From Phocaeicola coprophilus (GTDB taxonomy: Bacteria; Bacteroidota; Bacteroidia; Bacteroidales; Bacteroidaceae): a DNA stretch of 64,000 nucleotides. A program made the translations under genes and the position numbers. Shown here piece after piece: positions 1 to 7,562 of this stretch; positions within the stretch are counted from its first letter, which is position 1; each line of letters starts with the position of its first letter. The notes beneath the pieces are model-generated. The model had not been told where the DNA came from. It worked only from the letters and a program-made list of their open reading frames with translations, and searched no databases. The stretch spans positions 1-64,000 of the forward strand of contig JACJJM010000013.1 in assembly GCA_016900015.1 (NCBI GenBank). The letters run 5' to 3'.

Positions 1-76
1 GAGTTGTTGACAAGAAGTTTTTCTTATTCCGCATTGCGAACTTATATGCATATCCCCACTAAAAAGCTACTGACCC
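1..76 (+). mobile_element. Right end of an ISAon1-like (ISL3 family) insertion sequence, cut by the window edge
   Basis: Bases 3-62 encode the last 19 codons of a transposase ending in FRIANLYAYPH, nearly the same as the end of the complete transposase at 21766-22758 (FRIAKLYAYLH). Bases 55-76 then match the reverse complement of the left terminal repeat of that element at 21350, ending CTACTGACCC. The DNA differs from the complete copy at several positions, so this is a separate isoform rather than an identical copy. The rest of the element lies outside the window. Confidence 0.85.
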
Positions 77-105
77 GATATGTCGTCATATTTCTTACTG
101 CATGT

Positions 106-136
106 TTTGGAATCAGCCTTTAATGTAATATATTTG
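106..136 (+). promoter_or_regulatory. Bacteroidota-type promoter of the lipoprotein gene
   Basis: TTTG at 106-109, then 19 nt, then TATATTTG at 129-136. This fits the Bacteroidota sigma-factor consensus TTTG/TAnnTTTG. It lies about 30 nt upstream of the ATG at 165, which supports that start rather than the in-frame ATG at 289. Confidence 0.65.
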
Positions 137-164
137 TTGCCGTTAAAAACCAATAAATGTAAGA

Positions 165-699
165 ATGATGAATGTGAAAAAGCTATTGGGACGACTTCTG
201 TTAGTGGGGGGGGGTAATCGGGTTTGCTGGATGCCACGACAACAAGGAAGATTATGACGGCCCTGCGCCCGGCATAATATGGGATTTTATGCCGTTTGCT
301 GTAAACATCATGGTGACAGATGCAGCAGGAAATGATTTGCTGAATCCTGAGACAGAAAATTCCATTGCCGACAACGGTATAAAAGCCAGATTCAAAGGCA
401 GGGTGTTTGAGAAAGATTCTATAGTGCTTCCCGGACAGACGAAGGCTGTCATGTCTGTGTTCTATGGATTACGTTCTGTTAAGTTGACCAACGGTTTTTA
501 CGGGTTATCGTTTGGGGAGTTCGCCAGCAATAATAACTATGGTGCAACGGACATCGTTCTCGACTGGAACGATGGGACGCCTTGTGATACCATTACTTTC
601 AGCCACAGATTCTGGTGGGAAGGCCATGACCCCAATCAGGAGACATTCTTATACTTGAATGGAGTGGAAACAGACGCTCCGGTGCATATCATTAAATAA
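165..699 (+). CDS. Putative lipoprotein, currently out of frame at a G9 tract
   Basis: The ATG pair at 165/168 opens a typical lipoprotein signal peptide (MNVKKLLGRLLLVGG...). The frame breaks at a run of nine G at 206-214. If the run had eight G the frame would continue through a lipobox (GFAGC) and join the open frame from 289 to 699, giving one protein of about 177 aa. As written, only the 136-aa part from the ATG at 289 is open, and that part has no signal peptide. No domain is recognised in the mature part, which is acidic and ends near ...APVHIIK. It may be a phase-variable gene in the off state, a decayed gene, or a sequencing error in the homopolymer; the sequence alone cannot separate these. 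Confidence 0.6.
206..214 (+). repeat. Poly-G tract (G9) inside a lipoprotein signal-peptide coding region
   Basis: Nine consecutive G residues within the hydrophobic part of the predicted signal peptide. Changing the count by one restores a full-length lipoprotein frame. Homopolymeric G tracts of this kind serve as contingency (on/off) sites in several bacteria. Confidence 0.7.
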
Positions 700-728
700 G
701 AGAGGTAAAATTGAAATAAAAATAGATA

Positions 729-757
729 GGGACGCACTGGCATGAACCGTGCGTCTC
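729..757. terminator. Hairpin between convergent genes
   Basis: GGGACGCAC at 729-737 pairs with GTGCGTCTC at 749-757 between the lipoprotein gene and convergent hemW. There is no long T run, so its role as a terminator is uncertain. Confidence 0.4.
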
Positions 758-777
758 TACTCTGCATGGGCTACCAG

Positions 778-1929
778 CTATTCATCTTGACACGCGTCTT
801 CATCCACCCATAACAAGTCGCTCATGATGCCGTCGGAGATGAAGATGCCAGCGCGTGTCAGTCGCAGCCAGTCATTCTCGATGGTGAGTTTTCCCTGGGT
901 CAGATAATGGCGTGCGTTTCTCAGGCAGAAGTCATGGAGCTCTTTGCCGAATTCCTTTTCCAATGCGGGCAACAGAAGGCCTTTGCTTGTTCGGATGGCG
1001 GTGATGATGCGGTCGTTGTAGCGTGTGTGGACATCGAGCTGTTCTATTTCAGCCGGTATGGTCCTTTCCCTTATACTTTTTATATATAGTTCGAGCGAGG
1101 CAATGTTCCATTGCCTGGAGACGCCGTTGAATGAATGGGCGGCAGCTCCGCAGCCCATGTATTTCGTTCCGTCCCAATAGCTGGAATTGTGTCGGGAGTA
1201 TCTTCCGGGGAGTGCGAAGTTGGAGATTTCATAGTGCTCGAATCCCGCCTGTTTCATTTTGTCCATGAGTAGGTTGAAGAAAGCCAGACTGCTGTCTTCA
1301 TCGACCTCTTCCACCCGGTGTTGCCGGCGCAGCCGCCACAGCTCCGTGCCCTCTTCGTAGATGAGGTGGTAGGCAGAGAGGTGTTGCACATGCAGGCTGA
1401 TGGCTTGACACAAGTCATGTTCCCAGCTTTGTAGACTTTCTTTCGGCAGGCCATACATCAGGTCGATGCTGATGTTTTCGAATCCTGTGTCCTGACAGCG
1501 GCGCACGGCGTCGATAGCCTGGGCAGCAGTGTGCCGTCGGTGGAGCAAGCGCAGTGTCTCGTCGTCGAATGTCTGTATGCCGATGCTGATGCGGTTGAAC
1601 GGTAGTCGGCGTAGCATGTGGATGTATGCCGGAGTGAGGTCATCCGGATTGGCCTCCAGTGTGATTTCCGCATCGGGTTGTAGTTCATAATGTCGGGCGA
1701 GTGTGTCGAACACAGTTCGGAAGTGTCGCTCCTCCAGTTGTGACGGTGTCCCTCCGCCCCAGTAGATGGTTTTAATCCTTTCATCTTCCAGATAGTGTTG
1801 CCGCATGGAAAGTTCGTGGCAAAGGGCTGAGATGTATTCGTCCTTACGTCCGTCCATTGTGGTCGAGTAGAAGTCGCAGTAGATGCAACGCCGTTTGCAG
1901 AAAGGAATATGTAGGTAAATGCCTGCCAT
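778..1929 (-). CDS. hemW: HemW-like radical SAM heme chaperone
   Basis: Radical SAM protein of the HemW family (formerly called oxygen-independent coproporphyrinogen III oxidase-like), thought to bind heme and pass it to respiratory enzymes. The protein starts MAGIYLHIPFCKRRCIYCDF; Cys11, Cys15 and Cys18 form the CX3CX2C motif for the 4Fe-4S cluster, followed by a glycine-rich SAM motif (WGGGTPS) and the HemW C-terminal domain. I chose the ATG at 1929 (383 aa, the usual family length). The frame stays open to 2022, but the extra 31 residues have no family counterpart. It stands alone, converging on the lipoprotein gene and divergent from the EF-G-like gene. Confidence 0.9.
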   Translation of the reverse strand: MAGIYLHIPFCKRRCIYCDFYSTTMDGRKDEYISALCHELSMRQHYLEDERIKTIYWGGGTPSQLEERHFRTVFDTLARHYELQPDAEITLEANPDDLTPAYIHMLRRLPFNRISIGIQTFDDETLRLLHRRHTAAQAIDAVRRCQDTGFENISIDLMYGLPKESLQSWEHDLCQAISLHVQHLSAYHLIYEEGTELWRLRRQHRVEEVDEDSSLAFFNLLMDKMKQAGFEHYEISNFALPGRYSRHNSSYWDGTKYMGCGAAAHSFNGVSRQWNIASLELYIKSIRERTIPAEIEQLDVHTRYNDRIITAIRTSKGLLLPALEKEFGKELHDFCLRNARHYLTQGKLTIENDWLRLTRAGIFISDGIMSDLLWVDEDACQDE

Positions 1930-2147
1930 GATGTCGTCAGAAGAATGTTTTGATGGGCAAAGATAGAGAAAACCTGTCTCCTGCAAGAAGCTTAGAAGTC
2001 GTTTTTTATCAGTCATTTCCAAGGTCGTAGGTAATGGTTATGTTTTAAAACATAGTTTTGTAACACAACAATATAGTTGGTGTTCACAAGAATAATATCT
2101 AATTTGCGTGTCATTAAAATAAAAGAAGAGTACATATAACTCTTTAG

Positions 2148-2171
2148 TATCTAACTTTTAAATCTTAGATA
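2148..2171 (+). promoter_or_regulatory. Hairpin just upstream of the EF-G2-like start codon
   Basis: TATCTAA (2148-2154) pairs with TTAGATA (2165-2171); the ATG follows at 2174. The hairpin covers the ribosome-binding zone and so could affect initiation. This is inference only. Confidence 0.3.
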
Positions 2172-2173
2172 TC

Positions 2174-4333
2174 ATGAAAGTATATCAAACAAATGAAATC
2201 AAAAACATTGCCCTTCTTGGTAATGATGGAGCCGGTAAAACCACTCTCACAGAAGCTTTGCTCTATGAGAGTGGGGTTATAAAACGTCGTGGCCGTATTA
2301 CGGCAAAGAATACAGTGAGTGACTATTTTCCTGTGGAGCAGGAGTATGGTTATTCTGTTTTTTCGACAGTGTTCCATGTGGAGTGGAATGGTAAGAAGCT
2401 CAATATAATCGATTGTCCGGGAAGCGACGACTTTGTAGGTGCTGCCATTACGGCCCTCAATGTGACTGACACGGCTATTTTATTGCTGAATGGTCAGTAT
2501 GGTCCTGAAGTGGGAACTCAGAACCATTTCCGCTATACGGAAAAACTGGGCAAGCCTGTGATATTCCTTGTCAATCAGTTGGACAATGAGAAGTGCGATT
2601 ATGACCATGTCCTGGAACAGTTGAAGTCCATTTATGGTTCGAAGGTTGTGCCTGTACAATATCCGCTTGAGACCGGTCCGAACTTCCATGCGTTGATTGA
2701 CGTGTTGCTGATGAAGAAATATTCTTGGAAGCCTGAAGGCGGAGAACCTATCATCGAAGACATCCCGGCAGAAGAGATGGAGAAGGCGACCGAATGGCAC
2801 AAAGCCCTTGTGGAGGCTGCTGCTGAGCATGATGAAGGTTTGATGGAGAAATTCTTTGAGCAAGATTCGTTGACTGAAGACGAGATGCGTGAAGGTATCC
2901 GTAAAGGATTGGTCAGCCGCGGCATGTTCCCGGTGTTCTGTGTGTGTGCAGGCAAGGATATGGGCGTGCGTCGTCTGATGGAATTCTTGGGCAATGTCGT
3001 TCCCTTTGTGTCTGAGATGCCCAAAGTGTTCAATACACGCGGTGAAGTCGTGGTGCCTGATTCCAATGGGCCGACCTCACTGTTCTTCTTCAAGACTGCT
3101 GTCGAACCGCATATCGGCGATGTGCAATATTTTAAGGTGATGAGTGGTACGGTGCATGAAGGTGACGACCTGACCAATGCCGACCGTGGTTCGAAAGAGC
3201 GTATTTCGCAGTTGTTCGTCTGTGCTGGTGCAAACCGCATCAAGGTGAGCGAACTTTGTGCAGGAGATATTGGTTGTACCGTGAAGTTGAAAGACGTGCA
3301 CAGAGGCAATACATTGAACGGCAAGGACTGTGAGAACCGTTTCAATTTTATCAAGTATCCGAATTCGAAATATTCACGTGCCATCAAGGCCGTCAATGAG
3401 GCTGATACGGAGAAGATGATGAGTGCCCTTTTCCGCATGCGTGAGGAAGATCCGACATGGGATGTAGAGCAATCGAAGGAATTGAAGCAAATCATCGTGC
3501 ACGGGCAAGGTGAATTCCATCTCCGTACGTTGAAATGGCGCTTGGAAAACAATGAAAAGATATTCATCAACTTTGAAGAGCCTAAAATACCTTATCGTGA
3601 GACCATCACGAAGCCTGCACGTGCCGATTATCGTCACAAGAAGCAGTCAGGAGGTGCCGGTCAGTTTGGCGAAGTACACATGATTGTGGAACCCTATTCA
3701 GACGGAATGCCTTTGCCTGAAAGCTATAAGTTCAATGGACAGGAGTATAAGGTGACTGTCAAGAGCCAGGAAGTCATTGATTTGGAATGGGGTGGCAAGC
3801 TGGTGTTTATTAACAGTACGGTCGGTGGTTCTATCGACGCACGTTTCATGCCAGCCATTTTGAAAGGTGTGATGAGCCGTATGGAACAAGGCCCGTTGAC
3901 AGGTTCGTATGCTCGTGATGTGCGTGTGATTGTCTATGATGGAAAGATGCACCCGGTGGATTCTAATGAAGTTTCGTTCATGCTTGCCGGACGCAATGCC
4001 TTCAGTGAAGCATTCAAGAATGCAGGTCCCAAGATTCTGGAACCCATTTATGATGTGGAGGTATTCGTTCCGAGTGACAAGATGGGCGATGTGATGGGTG
4101 ACTTGCAAGGACGTCGTGCGATGATTATGGGCATGAGCAGTGAGAATGGCTATGAAAAGTTAGTGGCCAAAGTGCCTTTGAAGGAGATGTCATCCTATTC
4201 CACAGCTTTGAGTTCACTCACAGGAGGCCGTGCTTCGTTCATCATGAAATTTGCAAGCTATGAACTTGTGCCTTCGGATGTGCAAGAGAAATTAATCAAA
4301 GAGTTTGAAGCAAAGCAAGAAAAGGAAGACTGA
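2174..4333 (+). CDS. fusA2: Elongation factor G paralogue (EF-G2 type) with altered GTPase motifs
   Basis: 719-aa EF-G-family protein with the G domain, domain II, and domains III-V including the SGGAGQFGEV region of domain IV. It is not the housekeeping EF-G. The P-loop is intact (GNDGAGKT, 16-23), but the switch I sequence RGITI is replaced by EYGYSVF (about 57-63). The G3 motif DTPGH reads DCPGS (80-84), so the catalytic histidine is serine. G4 is NQLD (134-137) instead of NKxD. Bacteroides encode a second EF-G (EF-G2) reported to support translocation without GTP hydrolysis and to be induced under carbon starvation by the regulator Cur; this gene fits that family. It is a single-gene unit with its own terminator. 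Confidence 0.85.
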   Translation: MKVYQTNEIKNIALLGNDGAGKTTLTEALLYESGVIKRRGRITAKNTVSDYFPVEQEYGYSVFSTVFHVEWNGKKLNIIDCPGSDDFVGAAITALNVTDTAILLLNGQYGPEVGTQNHFRYTEKLGKPVIFLVNQLDNEKCDYDHVLEQLKSIYGSKVVPVQYPLETGPNFHALIDVLLMKKYSWKPEGGEPIIEDIPAEEMEKATEWHKALVEAAAEHDEGLMEKFFEQDSLTEDEMREGIRKGLVSRGMFPVFCVCAGKDMGVRRLMEFLGNVVPFVSEMPKVFNTRGEVVVPDSNGPTSLFFFKTAVEPHIGDVQYFKVMSGTVHEGDDLTNADRGSKERISQLFVCAGANRIKVSELCAGDIGCTVKLKDVHRGNTLNGKDCENRFNFIKYPNSKYSRAIKAVNEADTEKMMSALFRMREEDPTWDVEQSKELKQIIVHGQGEFHLRTLKWRLENNEKIFINFEEPKIPYRETITKPARADYRHKKQSGGAGQFGEVHMIVEPYSDGMPLPESYKFNGQEYKVTVKSQEVIDLEWGGKLVFINSTVGGSIDARFMPAILKGVMSRMEQGPLTGSYARDVRVIVYDGKMHPVDSNEVSFMLAGRNAFSEAFKNAGPKILEPIYDVEVFVPSDKMGDVMGDLQGRRAMIMGMSSENGYEKLVAKVPLKEMSSYSTALSSLTGGRASFIMKFASYELVPSDVQEKLIKEFEAKQEKED

Positions 4334-4360
4334 CAGAACTCTTGAGTTGATTCGTTAAAT

Positions 4361-4397
4361 AAAAAAGCCGCTTCTGTTAAAGGAAACGGCTTTTTTT
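4361..4397 (+). terminator. Rho-independent terminator of the EF-G2-like gene
   Basis: AAAAAAGCCG (4361-4370) pairs with CGGCTTTTTT (from 4387), ending in seven T. Confidence 0.85.
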
Positions 4398-4428
4398 ATT
4401 TAATGACTATTAAATTTTTAGGAAGTGA

Positions 4429-4462
4429 TTGTAGGGATTCGATTAAAATTTCATTATTTTTG
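4429..4462 (+). promoter_or_regulatory. Probable rprXY promoter
   Basis: TATTTTTG at 4455-4462 matches TAnnTTTG; a TTG at 4429-4431 sits 23 nt upstream. The transcript would have a leader of roughly 130 nt before rprX. Confidence 0.5.
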
Positions 4463-4600
4463 CACTCATCGAGAAGGCGATTGAGTGATAATGCCAAGTT
4501 TATCAGGTAAAATCGTCCTTTCGGTTAATAATAGAGAATCAGCATGTAAAATCTGTTAATAGAAGGACATTCTTATTTTAACGTTGTTAATTTTGTCCCT

Positions 4601-6127
4601 ATGAAAAAGTCTACGATTTGGATTTTAGGTATTATCATGGGTCTCTCCTTTGTCAGTTTGCTTTATTTGCAGGTGAGCTACATTGAAGAGATGATAAAGA
4701 TGCGCAGGGAACAGTTTGATGAATCCGTCAAACGCAGTCTTTCCAGTGCAGCCAATTCTTTGGAACTGACTGAAGCTGCCACTTATTTGCAAAAGACGTT
4801 GGACAAGGGCCAGGCAAGCAACAAGCAGCCTATGGCCGGGCTGAATGCTCATGCTACAGATTCGTTGGGGATGGTTCAAGTACACCAGCAGATGATACAA
4901 ACAGGAAACGGCTTTTTGATGCGTATACGCATTGGCAGTGGCTTGTTTGGCGACTCTGAGCGCAAGTCTTTGACCGAAGCCAGCAGTTCTATGAGCAAGG
5001 AGTTTTATGGACGCTACAAGCATAAGCGCGATTTGGTGAATGATGTCGCCTTGAAATTACTCTATCGCACCAGCGAGAAGTCATTGGAAGATCGAATCAA
5101 CTTTAAGACGCTGGATGAGTGCATTAAGACTGAATTGGCCAATAACGGCATTGATATTCCCTATCATTTTACGGTACAAACGAATGACGGACGCGAAGTC
5201 TATCGTTGTCCAGACTATGAGGAAGCCGGGTCGGAGCATACGATTCCGCAAGTGCTTTTCCAGAATGACCCTCCAGCAAAGCGCGGGTGGGTGCAAATAC
5301 ATTTCCCGACGCTTGATGACTATATCTACAGTTCGGTGAAGTTCATGATTCCTTCATTGATATTCACCTTTGTGCTTTTGGTGACTTTCATCTTCACGTT
5401 GTATCAGATATTCCGTCAGAAGAAACTTACAGAGATAAAGAATGATTTCATCAATAACATGACTCATGAGTTCAAGACTCCGATTTCGACCATTTCGCTT
5501 GCGGCACAGATGCTGAAAGACCCTGCGGTGGGCAAATCCCCGCAAATGTTCCAGCATATTTCAGGCGTGATCAATGACGAGACCAAACGTCTGCGCTTCC
5601 AGGTGGAGAAGGTGCTTCAGATGTCGATGTTCGAACGTCAGAAGGCGACTCTGAAGATGAAGGAAGTCAATGCCAATGAGCTTATAGAAGGAGTCATTCA
5701 CACCTTTGCCTTGAAAGTGGAGAAATACAACGGACGCATCACTTCTGATCTTTCAGCCCTCGACCCGATGATTTTTGTGGACGAAATGCACTTCACGAAC
5801 GTGATATTCAACCTGATGGACAACGCAGTGAAGTATAAGAAACCGGAAGAAGAGCTGCTGTTGACCGTGCGCACATGGAATGAGAACAACAAGCTTTGCA
5901 TTTCCATCGAGGACAATGGCATTGGAATCAAGAAAGAAAATCTTAAGAAGATATTTGAGAAGTTCTATCGTGTTCACACCGGCAATTTGCACGATGTGAA
6001 AGGGTTCGGATTGGGATTGGCATATGTGAAAAAAATCATCCAGGATCATAAGGGAACCATACGGGCCGAGAGTGAACTGGGTGTCGGAACGAAGTTTATA
6101 ATTGCATTACCTTTATTAAAAAATTGA
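4601..6127 (+). CDS. rprX: Sensor histidine kinase RprX
   Basis: 508-aa membrane histidine kinase. One transmembrane segment lies at about 6-24, a periplasmic sensor region at 25-245 and a second segment at 247-270. The HisKA box follows (NMTHEFKTPIS, phospho-accepting His289), then an HATPase domain with N, G1 (EDNGIGI) and G2 (GFGLGLAYV) boxes. Length, layout and the partner gene match RprX of Bacteroides fragilis and Porphyromonas. The stop is 5 nt before the rprY start, so the two are co-transcribed. The signal sensed cannot be read from the sequence. Confidence 0.9.
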   Translation: MKKSTIWILGIIMGLSFVSLLYLQVSYIEEMIKMRREQFDESVKRSLSSAANSLELTEAATYLQKTLDKGQASNKQPMAGLNAHATDSLGMVQVHQQMIQTGNGFLMRIRIGSGLFGDSERKSLTEASSSMSKEFYGRYKHKRDLVNDVALKLLYRTSEKSLEDRINFKTLDECIKTELANNGIDIPYHFTVQTNDGREVYRCPDYEEAGSEHTIPQVLFQNDPPAKRGWVQIHFPTLDDYIYSSVKFMIPSLIFTFVLLVTFIFTLYQIFRQKKLTEIKNDFINNMTHEFKTPISTISLAAQMLKDPAVGKSPQMFQHISGVINDETKRLRFQVEKVLQMSMFERQKATLKMKEVNANELIEGVIHTFALKVEKYNGRITSDLSALDPMIFVDEMHFTNVIFNLMDNAVKYKKPEEELLLTVRTWNENNKLCISIEDNGIGIKKENLKKIFEKFYRVHTGNLHDVKGFGLGLAYVKKIIQDHKGTIRAESELGVGTKFIIALPLLKN

Positions 6128-6132
6128 ATTAT

Positions 6133-6831
6133 ATGGACGAGAAATTAACTATTTTGTTGTGCGAGGATGACGAGAATCTTGGCATGCTCTTGAGAGAATA
6201 TTTGCAGGCAAAAGGTTATTCTGCAGAGTTGTGTCCTGACGGAGAAGCCGGTTACAAGGCTTTCTTGAAGACTAAATTTGACTTGTGTGTGCTTGATGTG
6301 ATGATGCCGAAAAAAGATGGTTTCACGCTGGCTCAGGAAATACGTGCAGCTAATGCGGAAATTCCTATTATCTTCTTGACGGCTAAAACACTGAAAGAAG
6401 ATATATTGGAAGGATTTAAAATCGGAGCTGACGATTACATCACCAAACCTTTCAGCATGGAAGAGCTGGTGTTCCGTATTGAAGCCATCCTGCGTCGTGT
6501 GCGTGGCAAGAAGAACAAGGAAAGCAGCATCTATAAGATTGGCCGCTTCACGTTCGACACGCAGAAACAAATCCTTTCTATCGACGGAAAACAGACCAAG
6601 CTGACGACCAAAGAGTCTGAACTCTTGGGCTTGCTCTGTGCACACGCCAATGAAATTCTGCAACGTGACTTTGCTTTGAAGACCATTTGGATTGACGACA
6701 ACTATTTCAACGCTCGAAGCATGGATGTGTATATCACCAAACTTCGCAAGCACTTGAAAGAAGACGACTCCATCGAAATCATCAATATTCACGGCAAGGG
6801 ATATAAGTTGATTACGCCGGAGGTGGAATAA
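6133..6831 (+). CDS. rprY: Response regulator RprY (OmpR/PhoB type)
   Basis: 232-aa response regulator. The receiver domain has acidic residues E11-D12-D13, the phosphorylated Asp55 (CVLDVMMPKKDG) and a conserved TKPFS lysine loop. It is followed by an OmpR/PhoB winged helix DNA-binding domain ending ...INIHGKGYKLI. The sequence is very close to RprY of Porphyromonas and Bacteroides as I recall it. The ATG at 6133 is preferred over an upstream in-frame TTG at 6124, which lies inside the rprX stop region. Confidence 0.92.
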   Translation: MDEKLTILLCEDDENLGMLLREYLQAKGYSAELCPDGEAGYKAFLKTKFDLCVLDVMMPKKDGFTLAQEIRAANAEIPIIFLTAKTLKEDILEGFKIGADDYITKPFSMEELVFRIEAILRRVRGKKNKESSIYKIGRFTFDTQKQILSIDGKQTKLTTKESELLGLLCAHANEILQRDFALKTIWIDDNYFNARSMDVYITKLRKHLKEDDSIEIINIHGKGYKLITPEVE

Positions 6832-6848
6832 TGAAGACATAACGCGGG

Positions 6849-6888
6849 CGGGGGTGGCAACGGGCGAAATGCCTGGTGTCCACCCCCG
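6849..6888 (+). terminator. GC-rich hairpin after rprY
   Basis: CGGGGGTGG (6849-6857) pairs exactly with CCACCCCCG (6880-6888), followed by TTGCATTTT. It lies between rprY and xseB and may terminate or attenuate read-through; the T run is weak. Confidence 0.4.
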
Positions 6889-6909
6889 TTGCATTTTAAG
6901 TACGGAAGT

Positions 6910-7116
6910 ATGGATATAAATACGATGACTTATGAAAAGGCCGTGAAGCGCCTGGAACAGATTGTGTCACAAGTGGAAAACAACGAACTGAACATCGACC
7001 AACTGGGTACGTCCCTGAAGGAGGCGCAAGAGCTGCTGGCGTTCTGCAAGGAGCGGCTTTACAAAGCCGATGCGGAAATCAACAAGATGTTGGATGAATT
7101 TCAGAAAGAGGCCTGA
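6910..7116 (+). CDS. xseB: Exodeoxyribonuclease VII small subunit
   Basis: 68-aa protein (MDINTMTYEKAVKRLEQIVS...) with the XseB pattern: an acidic, helical hairpin with LEQIV near the N-terminus and a KADAEINKML segment near the end. XseB binds the XseA large subunit to form the nuclease that degrades single-stranded DNA. xseA is not adjacent here, although the two genes are often neighbours in this group. I chose the ATG at 6910; a second ATG six codons later is also possible. Confidence 0.85.
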   Translation: MDINTMTYEKAVKRLEQIVSQVENNELNIDQLGTSLKEAQELLAFCKERLYKADAEINKMLDEFQKEA

Positions 7117-7261
7117 CGCCTTGCCGCCTGATCGAATGGACGTGTCGCCGAGGAGGCGGAGCACGGACATGGCGAAACTTCCCTGTATAGAATGATGCGA
7201 CTGAGGAGTCCGGATAGGAAGTGCTCTTATAATGCTTTGGAAGTCAATGTGATGTCGCATG

Positions 7262-7376
7262 TCTGTCGTGACGCTCTTACAATCGCGATTGTGAGCACTT
7301 CAAGTTCGCGATTGTCAGACCGTCACGAGTGCGATTGTCAGGCTGTCAGGAGTGCGGATGTGAAGATAGGTCTTCG
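7262..7376. repeat. Degenerate tandem array with exact 23-bp period
   Basis: The octamer GCGATTGT starts at 7285, 7308 and 7331, with GCGGATGT at 7354: a strict 23-bp spacing. The 15 bases between octamers vary but keep blocks such as CAGRCYGTCA. A weaker unit precedes at 7262. The array sits in a 446-bp gap (7117-7562) with no convincing gene. Confidence 0.6.
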
Positions 7377-7474
7377 GCAGTGTGAGGCTTATTGTTTGTT
7401 TTTTCTCTGATTGCCATTTGAAAAAAACGCCGGACATCCCAAAAGCTTTCCGTTCGGCATGAAAATTACAAATG

Positions 7475-7518
7475 AAAAAGGGTTGAATTTCTCCCGGAGG
7501 AGAGTTCAACCCTTTTTT
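7475..7518. terminator. Bidirectional terminator before the GltD-like gene
   Basis: AAAAAGGGTTGAA (from 7475) pairs with TTCAACCCTTTTTT (ending about 7518) around an inner CTCC/GGAG stem. It lies just past the 3' end of the minus-strand flavoprotein gene and can serve both strands. Confidence 0.8.
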
Positions 7519-7562
7519 CTAAATAGGTATATTAGGTTTGTCGGACTGTCGCTGACTGGATA

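Noticed and set aside
2632-3570. 312-aa open frame on the minus strand
   Set aside because: Entirely antisense to the EF-G2-like gene, no family motif, unusual amino-acid mix.
6145-6894. 249-aa minus-strand frame
   Set aside because: Antisense shadow of rprY.
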